Positions 58,572-64,000 of a DNA stretch of 64,000 bases are shown here, one piece after another; the stretch's first letter is position 1; each line of letters opens with the position of its first letter. The position numbers and the translations under genes are program-made. A model generated the notes under the pieces. It was not told the DNA's origin. It saw only the letters and a program-made list of their open reading frames with translations, and did no database searches. Source of the DNA: Streptomyces pluripotens (GTDB lineage Bacteria; Actinomycetota; Actinomycetes; Streptomycetales; Streptomycetaceae); assembly GCF_000802245.2 (NCBI RefSeq), contig NZ_CP021080.1:1364001-1428000 (forward strand), written 5' to 3'.

Positions 58572-59390
58572 ATGGCCGATGCCCCCACCGGCAAGGTGAC
58601 GTTCGTCGGCGCCGGCCCCGGCGCCGCTGATCTCCTGACGTTCCGTGCCGCGCGCGCGATCGCGGAGGCCGATGTGGTGATCTGGGCGGCCAGCCTGGTC
58701 CAGGAGGAGGTGCTGGAACACGCGCGCGAGGACGCGGAGGTCCTGGACTCGGCAACCATGTCCCTGGAGGACGTCGTAGCCGTCTACCGGCGCGCCCGCG
58801 CCGAAGGCCTCAAGGTCGCCCGCATCCACTCCGGGGATCCGGCGCTGTGGGGCGGCACCCAGGAGCAGCTGGACCGGTGTGCGGAGGCCGGGATCACCAC
58901 GGAGGTCGTGCCGGGTGTGTCGTCCTTCTCGGCCGTGGCCGCGCTCGCGCAGCGCGAGCTGACGATTCCCGAGGTCGCGCAGTCGGTCGTGCTCACCCGG
59001 CTGGGCGGCGGCAAGACCCCGATGCCGCCCGGCGAGGAGGTGCGCGAGTTCGCCCGGCACGGCACGACCATGGCCGTCTTCCTGTCGGCCGCGCGCAGCG
59101 GACAGCTGGTGCGGGAACTGCTGGAGGGCGGCTACCCGACCAGCACCCCGGTGGTCGTCGCCTACCAGGCGACCTGGCCGGAGGAACTGGTGGTCACGTG
59201 CACGATCGGCACACTGGAGGAGACCGTCAAGGAGCACAAACTCTGGAAGCACACGCTCTTCCTGGTCGGCCCGGCGCTGGATGCGCACGGCACCCGCTCC
59301 CACCTGTACCACCCGGGCCACTTCCACGGGTACCGCAAGGCCGACCCGGAGGCCCGGCGGGTGCTGCGCGAACGGGGGGCGAGCAGTTGA
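58572..59390 (+). CDS. cobM: Precorrin-4 C11-methyltransferase CobM (CbiF)
   Basis: A 272-residue SAM-dependent methylase. N-terminal VTFVGAGPGAADLLTFRAAR and AEADVVIWAASLVQEEVLE are CobM/CbiF-like, and HSGDPALWGGTQEQLDRCAE is the SAM-site region. It opens a new transcription unit after the ZIP gene, with the promoter in the 117-bp divergent gap. Its TGA overlaps the TTG start of cobL. Confidence 0.93.
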   Translation: MADAPTGKVTFVGAGPGAADLLTFRAARAIAEADVVIWAASLVQEEVLEHAREDAEVLDSATMSLEDVVAVYRRARAEGLKVARIHSGDPALWGGTQEQLDRCAEAGITTEVVPGVSSFSAVAALAQRELTIPEVAQSVVLTRLGGGKTPMPPGEEVREFARHGTTMAVFLSAARSGQLVRELLEGGYPTSTPVVVAYQATWPEELVVTCTIGTLEETVKEHKLWKHTLFLVGPALDAHGTRSHLYHPGHFHGYRKADPEARRVLRERGASS

Positions 59391-60622
59391 TCACGGTCGT
59401 CGGTACGGGGACCGGCGCTCCGCTCCCGGACGACGTGCTCGCCGGGGCCTCGCTGGTCGTGGGCGGGCGGCGGCACCTGGACGCCGTGCGGCTGCCCGAC
59501 CGGGCCGAGCAGGTCGTGCTCGGGCCGCTGGCGCCCGCCCTGGACACGATCGCGGAGTACACCGACCAGGAACTGCCGGTGGTCGTACTGGCTTCCGGGG
59601 ACCCCGGGTTCTTCGGGATCGTGCGGGCGCTGTCCGAGCGGTTCGGTGCCGGACTGCTGGATGTGCGGCCCGGGGTGTCCTCCGTGGCCATGGCATTCGC
59701 CCGGATCGGGGTGCCCTGGGACGACGCGGTCGTGGTCAGCGCGCACGGCCGGAAGCTGCGGACGGCCGTGAACGCGTGCCGGGCGCTTCCGAAGGTGGCC
59801 GTTCTCACGGGGCCGGGAGCCGGTCCCGGCGAACTGGGCGCCGCGCTGGGCGGTGGCCGGGTCCTCGTCGTGGCGAGCGCGCTCGGCGATCCGCGGCACG
59901 AGCGGGTGGAGCGGGTGACGCCCGCCGAGGCGGCGGCACGGGACTGGGGTGCGGCTGTGAGTGTGGTGCTGTGCCTGGACGAGGCGCGGGTGCTGGGTGC
60001 GCTGCGCACCGTCGCCGGGGCTCCGGCCCGGCCGACCCGATGGGCGCTGGCGGAGAGCGACTTCACGCACCGGGACTCCATGATCACCAAGTTCGAGGTG
60101 CGGGCGCTCGCGTTGGCCCGGCTGGGACCCCGCCTGGGCGACCTGGTGTGGGACGTGGGCGCAGGTTCGGGTTCGGTGGCGGTGGAGTGCGTGCGGCTCG
60201 GCGCGGCCGTCGTCGCCGTGGAGAAGACCTCGGACGGGGTGGAGCGCATCCACGCCAACGCACGGGCCCACGGTGTGGACGTGCACGTGGTCCACGGCTC
60301 GGCGCCGCAGGCGCTGTCCGGGCTGGCCGACGATCCGGACGCGGTGTTCGTCGGTGGCGGGGGGCGCGAACTGCCCGCCGTCGTCACCGCGTGCGCGCGG
60401 CGCGCGCGGCGGACCGTCGTCGTCGCCATGGCGGCGCTTGACCGGGTGCCGGCGGCCCGCGAGGCGCTCACGGCCGCCGGATTCGGCTGCGAAGGGGTGC
60501 TGCTGCAGTCGTCCCGGTTGGCGCCGCTCCCCGGGGACGTGACCCGGCTCGCGGCGACCAATCCTGTGTTTCTGCTCTGGGGTGACAGATCCCCGGCGTC
60601 TGGTGAAGGAGTTGCTCTGTGA
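59387..60622 (+). CDS. cobL: Precorrin-6Y C5,15-methyltransferase CobL (CbiE-CbiT)
   Basis: A 411-residue bifunctional enzyme. Residues 1 to about 200 are the CbiE-type methylase (VVLASGDPGFFGIVRALSER, RPGVSSVAMAFARIG). The rest is the CbiT-type methylase/decarboxylase with SAM site LVWDVGAGSGSVAVECVRLG. A TTG start overlapping the cobM stop (TTGA) is the only codon that fits, which is rare here. The stop overlaps the next GTG. Confidence 0.92.
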   Translation: MITVVGTGTGAPLPDDVLAGASLVVGGRRHLDAVRLPDRAEQVVLGPLAPALDTIAEYTDQELPVVVLASGDPGFFGIVRALSERFGAGLLDVRPGVSSVAMAFARIGVPWDDAVVVSAHGRKLRTAVNACRALPKVAVLTGPGAGPGELGAALGGGRVLVVASALGDPRHERVERVTPAEAAARDWGAAVSVVLCLDEARVLGALRTVAGAPARPTRWALAESDFTHRDSMITKFEVRALALARLGPRLGDLVWDVGAGSGSVAVECVRLGAAVVAVEKTSDGVERIHANARAHGVDVHVVHGSAPQALSGLADDPDAVFVGGGGRELPAVVTACARRARRTVVVAMAALDRVPAAREALTAAGFGCEGVLLQSSRLAPLPGDVTRLAATNPVFLLWGDRSPASGEGVAL

Positions 60623-62313
60623 TCGGCCTGATTTCCGCCACCGCGGCGGGCGCGGTGGCGCGGGACCGGTTGGCCGCGGCCTGGCCGGACCGTACGCGGG
60701 TGTACGAGGGCCCGGTGGGGGAGGCCGTACGGACGGCGTTCGCGCAGTGCGAGCAGCTGGTGTGCTTCCTGGCGACGGGCGCGGTGGTGCGGCTCCTCGC
60801 CCCGCTGCTCGGTGACAAGGCGGCCGACCCGGGGGTGGTGTGCGTGGACGAGGGCGCCCGGTTCGCGGTCTCCCTGGTCGGCGGGCATGCCGGCGGGGCC
60901 AATGCACTCGCTGGCGAGGTAGGGGCGTTGCTGGGGGCCGAGCCCGTGGTGACGACCGCGACGGACTCCGTCGGGCTGCCGGGACTCGACACGCTCGGGC
61001 TCCCCTGCGAGGGCGCGGTCGCGACGGTCTCCCGTGCGCTGCTGGACGGCGAGCCGGTCGCGCTGGAAACCGAAGTGCCCTGGCCGTTGCCGCCGCTGCC
61101 GGTCTCGCCGCACGGGTCGTACACCGTCCGGATCACCGACCGGTCCGTGTCACCGGGCGAACGCGAGGTGCTGCTGCGACCGCCGTCCCTGGTGGTCGGG
61201 GTCGGCGCCTCCAGGGGCGCGCCGGCCGGGGAGGTGCTCGGGCTCATCGAGGAGACACTGCGGGAGGCGGGGCTCTGCCCCGCCTCCGTGGCCGAACTGG
61301 CCACCGTGGACGCCAAGTCGGAGGAGCCCGGGATCCTGGCCGCCGCCGAGCGGCTCAAGGTGCCCCTGGTGACGTACTCCGCTGAGGAACTGGCGGCCGT
61401 CGACGTGCCCCATCCGTCCGCCGCGCCTCTCGTGGCCGTCGGCACCCCGTCCGTCGCGGAAGCCGCCGCACTGCTCCGTGGCGGTGAACTCCTCGTGCCC
61501 AAGCGGAAGTCGGCGGCCCAGCCCGCGATGGCGACCTGTGCCGTGGTACGCCGTCCGGGGCGCGGGCGGCTGGCCGTGGTCGGGCTCGGGCCCGGCGCCC
61601 GGGACCTGCTCACCCCACGTGCGGCGGCCGAGCTGCGGAGAGCCTCGGTACTGGTCGGGCTCGACCAGTACGTGGACCAGATCCGCGATCTGTTGCGGCC
61701 GGGTACCCGGGTGTTGGAGTCGGGGCTCGGCGCGGAGGAAGAGCGGGCCCGTACAGCGGTCTCGGAGGCCCGGCTCGGGCACACGGTGGCGCTGATCGGC
61801 AGTGGGGACGCGGGCGTGTACGCCATGGCCTCCCCCGCGCTCGCCGAGGCCTCGGACGACATCGACGTGGTCGGGGTGCCCGGGGTGACGGCCGCGCTGG
61901 CCGCTGCGGCCCTCCTGGGCGCGCCGTTGGGCCATGACCACGTGTCCATCAGCCTGTCCGACCTGCACACACCGTGGGAGGTCATCGAACGGCGGGTCCG
62001 GGCGGCGGCCGAGGCGGACATCGTGGTGACGTTCTACAACCCGCGCTCCCGGGGCCGTGACTGGCAGTTGCCCAAGGCGCTCGGCATCCTCGCCGAGCAC
62101 CGGGAGCCCGGCACACCGGTCGGCGTCGTCCGCAATGCCTCGCGGCCGGACGAGGCCGGCCGGGTCACGACGCTCGCCGGACTGGATCCGGCGACGGTCG
62201 ACATGATGACGGTCGTGACCGTGGGCAACACGGCGACCCGCACGGTCGCGGGGCGCATGGTGACACCGCGCGGCTACCGCTGGCAGGAGAGCGCTCAGGA
62301 GGAGGCCCGGTGA
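60619..62313 (+). CDS. cobJ: CbiG-CobJ fusion
   Basis: A 564-residue fusion. Residues 1 to about 310 are CbiG (cobalt-precorrin-5A hydrolase type: VCFLATGAVVRLLAPLLGDK, VSLVGGHAGGANALA, then VDAKSEEPGILAAAERLKVP). Residues from about 316 are CobJ/CbiH, the precorrin-3B C17-methyltransferase (RLAVVGLGPGARDLLTPRAA, ALIGSGDAGVYAMASPALAE). CbiG belongs to the early-cobalt route while CobN next door is late-cobalt. The fusion is common in actinobacteria. It overlaps both neighbours by 4 bp. Confidence 0.93.
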   Translation: MIGLISATAAGAVARDRLAAAWPDRTRVYEGPVGEAVRTAFAQCEQLVCFLATGAVVRLLAPLLGDKAADPGVVCVDEGARFAVSLVGGHAGGANALAGEVGALLGAEPVVTTATDSVGLPGLDTLGLPCEGAVATVSRALLDGEPVALETEVPWPLPPLPVSPHGSYTVRITDRSVSPGEREVLLRPPSLVVGVGASRGAPAGEVLGLIEETLREAGLCPASVAELATVDAKSEEPGILAAAERLKVPLVTYSAEELAAVDVPHPSAAPLVAVGTPSVAEAAALLRGGELLVPKRKSAAQPAMATCAVVRRPGRGRLAVVGLGPGARDLLTPRAAAELRRASVLVGLDQYVDQIRDLLRPGTRVLESGLGAEEERARTAVSEARLGHTVALIGSGDAGVYAMASPALAEASDDIDVVGVPGVTAALAAAALLGAPLGHDHVSISLSDLHTPWEVIERRVRAAAEADIVVTFYNPRSRGRDWQLPKALGILAEHREPGTPVGVVRNASRPDEAGRVTTLAGLDPATVDMMTVVTVGNTATRTVAGRMVTPRGYRWQESAQEEAR

Positions 62314-62897
62314 ACCGGACGGTCCATCCCATCGAACAGGAGTCCTTCCGGCGGCTGCGCGCCCGCCTGGACACCTCGTGTTTCCCGCCGCTGACCCGCG
62401 CGGTGGTGGAGCGGGTCATCCACTCCGCCGCCGACCTGGAGTACGCGACTGACCTCGTCATGACCGAGGAGCACCTGGCCCAGGGACACTTCGCGCTGCA
62501 TTCCGGGGCGCCCGTCGTCGTGGACGTGGAGATGGTCGCGGCCGGGATCACCCGGCGGGAGACCGTGTGCCGGCTGCGGGACGCCGGGGCGGGTCCGGGT
62601 CTGACCCGTTCGGCCCACGCGGTCCGACTCGCCTACGAGGAGGTCGGGCCGGGGGCCTTGTGGGTGATCGGCTGTGCGCCGACCGCCCTGGAGGAGCTGC
62701 TGACCCTGGACGCCTCCCCCGCACTCGTCATCGGTCTGCCCGTCGGCTTCGTCGGCGCGGCCGAATCCAAGGCCGCGTTGCGTGACAGCGGGCTGCCCGC
62801 CATCAGCAACGTGTCCGAGAAGGGCGGCTCGGCGGTCGCCGCCGCCGCACTCAACGCCCTGCTGTACCACCCCACTTCGTCTGAGGAGATCTCGTGA
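62310..62897 (+). CDS. cobH: Precorrin-8X methylmutase CobH (CbiC)
   Basis: A 195-residue methylmutase that moves the methyl from C11 to C12. The likely catalytic His38 is in RVIHSAADLEYATD. VVVDVEMVAAGITRRE and VGFVGAAESKAALRDSGLPA, then ISNVSEKGGSAVAAAALNAL are family blocks. The GTG start overlaps the cobJ stop. The protein is slightly shorter than many CobH but appears complete. Confidence 0.94.
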   Translation: MNRTVHPIEQESFRRLRARLDTSCFPPLTRAVVERVIHSAADLEYATDLVMTEEHLAQGHFALHSGAPVVVDVEMVAAGITRRETVCRLRDAGAGPGLTRSAHAVRLAYEEVGPGALWVIGCAPTALEELLTLDASPALVIGLPVGFVGAAESKAALRDSGLPAISNVSEKGGSAVAAAALNALLYHPTSSEEIS

Positions 62898-63832
62898 CCA
62901 CCCCGCCCGCCCTGCTCATCGCCGGCCACGGCACCCGTGACGAGGCCGGAGCCGAGGCGTTCCGCGACTTCGTGCGGGAGCTGGGGCGCCGCCACCCCGA
63001 ACTGCCCGTCGCGGGCGGCTTCATCGAGCTGTCCCCGCCGCCGCTCGGCGAGGCTGTCGCCGAGCTGGTCGGCCGGGGCGTGCGCCGCTTCGCCGCCGTG
63101 CCGCTGATGCTGGTGTCGGCCGGGCACGCCAAGGGGGACATCCCGGCCGCGCTGGTCCGCGAGCAGGAGCGGCACCCGGGCGTCTCGTACACCTACGGCC
63201 GCCCACTGGGCCCGCACCCGACGCTGCTGAAGGTGCTGGAGCGGAGGCTGGACGAGGCGCTCGGTTCGACCGTGCGCGGTCCTGGCGACCGGGCGGACGT
63301 CACCGTGCTGCTCGTCGGCCGCGGGTCCACCGATCCGGATGCCAACGCCGAGGTGCACAAGGCGGCGCGGCTGCTGTGGGAGGGCCGCGGGTACGCCGGT
63401 GTGGAGACGGCGTTCGTGTCGCTGGCCGCGCCGGACGTGCCGAGCGGGCTGGACCGCTGCGCGCGGCTGGGTGCGCGACGGATCGTGGTGCTGCCGTACT
63501 TCTTGTTCACCGGGATCCTGCCGGATCGGGTGCGGCAGCAGACCGCGGGCTGGGCGGCTGCGCACCCGGAGGTCGAGGTGCGGTCGGCGGACGTCATCGG
63601 TCCCGAGCCGGAGCTGCTGGACCTGGTGATGGAGCGGTACGAGGAGGCGGTCAAGGGCGATCTGCGCATGAACTGCGACTCCTGTGTGTATCGGATCGCG
63701 CTTCCGGGCTTCGAGGACAAAGTGGGGATGCCGCAGCAGCCACACTTCCACCCGGACGACGACGGTCATCACCACGGACATGGGCATGGACACGGGCATC
63801 ACGGAGGACACACGCACAGCCATGCGCACTGA
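62894..63832 (+). CDS. cbiX: Sirohydrochlorin cobaltochelatase CbiX-type with His-rich tail
   Basis: A 312-residue CbiX-type chelatase with two halves. The first starts LLIAGHGTRDEAGAEAFRDF, the second TVLLVGRGSTDPDANAEVHK. The family His residue is present in the first half (AGHGTRD), and the second has Arg instead. A C-terminal His-rich tail (HHHGHGHGHGHHGGHTHSHA) probably stores or delivers cobalt or nickel. It overlaps cobH by 4 bp and the next ORF by 11 bp. Confidence 0.92.
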   Translation: MTTPPALLIAGHGTRDEAGAEAFRDFVRELGRRHPELPVAGGFIELSPPPLGEAVAELVGRGVRRFAAVPLMLVSAGHAKGDIPAALVREQERHPGVSYTYGRPLGPHPTLLKVLERRLDEALGSTVRGPGDRADVTVLLVGRGSTDPDANAEVHKAARLLWEGRGYAGVETAFVSLAAPDVPSGLDRCARLGARRIVVLPYFLFTGILPDRVRQQTAGWAAAHPEVEVRSADVIGPEPELLDLVMERYEEAVKGDLRMNCDSCVYRIALPGFEDKVGMPQQPHFHPDDDGHHHGHGHGHGHHGGHTHSHAH

Positions 63833-64000
63833 GAACGCCGGGAGTTCCGCACCACCCCCGCGGGCGGGACAGCCGGGGCAGACCGGGCACGATCTGCGCC
63901 ACCACGGGGACGCCGAGGTGCGGGACGACGGGGCCGCGCTGGTCGACCTCGCCGTCAACGTCCGGGCCGACACGCCTCCTCGGTGGCTGCGTGAGGAGAT
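63822..64000 (+). CDS. cobC: CobC-type aminotransferase/decarboxylase, partial (3' cut by window)
   Basis: The first 59 codons of a gene that runs off the window. ATG at 63822 overlaps the cbiX end by 11 bp and has a ribosome-binding site (GGAGGA, about 14 bp upstream). After a Pro/Gly-rich start comes LRHHGDAEVRDDGAALVDLA, then VNVRADTPPRWLREE, the typical opening of PLP-dependent CobC/threonine-phosphate decarboxylase-like proteins in actinobacterial cobalamin clusters. It would provide or attach the aminopropanol linker. Confidence 0.8.
   Translation, partial: MRTENAGSSAPPPRAGQPGQTGHDLRHHGDAEVRDDGAALVDLAVNVRADTPPRWLREE

Overview
The window is a piece of a high-GC actinobacterial chromosome, almost certainly Streptomyces. 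GC at third codon positions is very high, and GTG starts and 4-bp ATGA/GTGA gene overlaps are common. The gene content is also typical: an Asp23/AmaP envelope-stress operon, secreted subtilases, a GH25 lysozyme, a PHO-box-controlled Pit transporter next to a B12 riboswitch, and a cobalamin cluster that combines CobN with a ChlI/ChlD-type chelatase. No rRNA or tRNA gene was seen.

Layout. 1-8.5 kb holds tldD and tldE (pmbA), two subunits of one metalloprotease that would normally be adjacent but are here 5.3 kb apart. The DNA between them is a stack of integrative-element remains: a frameshifted and truncated tyrosine integrase, two small ORFs, an XRE-TPR regulator, and two further copies of the 3' end of tldD, each preceded by a related ~300-bp element end. 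8.5-14.5 kb holds tyrS, a GlsB-type membrane protein, a DUF3099 protein, moaA and an acetate-type symporter with its DUF485 partner. 14.7-19.4 kb holds two tandem secreted subtilases and an unusually arranged family III CoA-transferase. 19.7-26.7 kb holds a zinc alcohol dehydrogenase, a VIT1/CCC1 transporter, and a tightly coupled four-gene catabolic operon (acetoacetate-decarboxylase-like, SDR, two amidohydrolases) facing a TetR regulator across a perfect 17-bp palindrome.

26.7-44.6 kb is mostly housekeeping and accessory genes: a DEDDh exonuclease with a BRCT-like tail, SURF1, a GH15 glycosidase with an atypical SDR, the five-gene Asp23/AmaP operon with a divergent Asp23-like gene, an enoyl-CoA hydratase, a small HTH protein, an ABC-F ATPase, a VOC protein, an alpha/beta hydrolase, a class II aldolase and a secreted GH25 lysozyme.

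44.6-64 kb is a metabolic block. A Pit phosphate transporter with a PHO box and a small membrane protein end at a hairpin terminator. A cobalamin riboswitch follows, and then the corrin pathway: cbiB, cobQ, cobN, chlI/D-like chelatase, cobO, cobB/cbiA, cobI, (ZIP transporter on the opposite strand), cobM, cobL, cbiG-cobJ fusion, cobH, cbiX and the start of a cobC-like aminotransferase cut by the window edge. Most genes overlap by 1-11 bp. The set mixes late-cobalt (CobN, ChlI/D-like) and early-cobalt (CbiX, CbiG) markers.

The most unusual feature is the tldD locus. An integrative element appears to have used the 3' end of a protein-coding gene as its attachment site more than once. Each time it supplied a replacement 3' end to tldD and pushed the old one, now with a new start codon, towards tldE.
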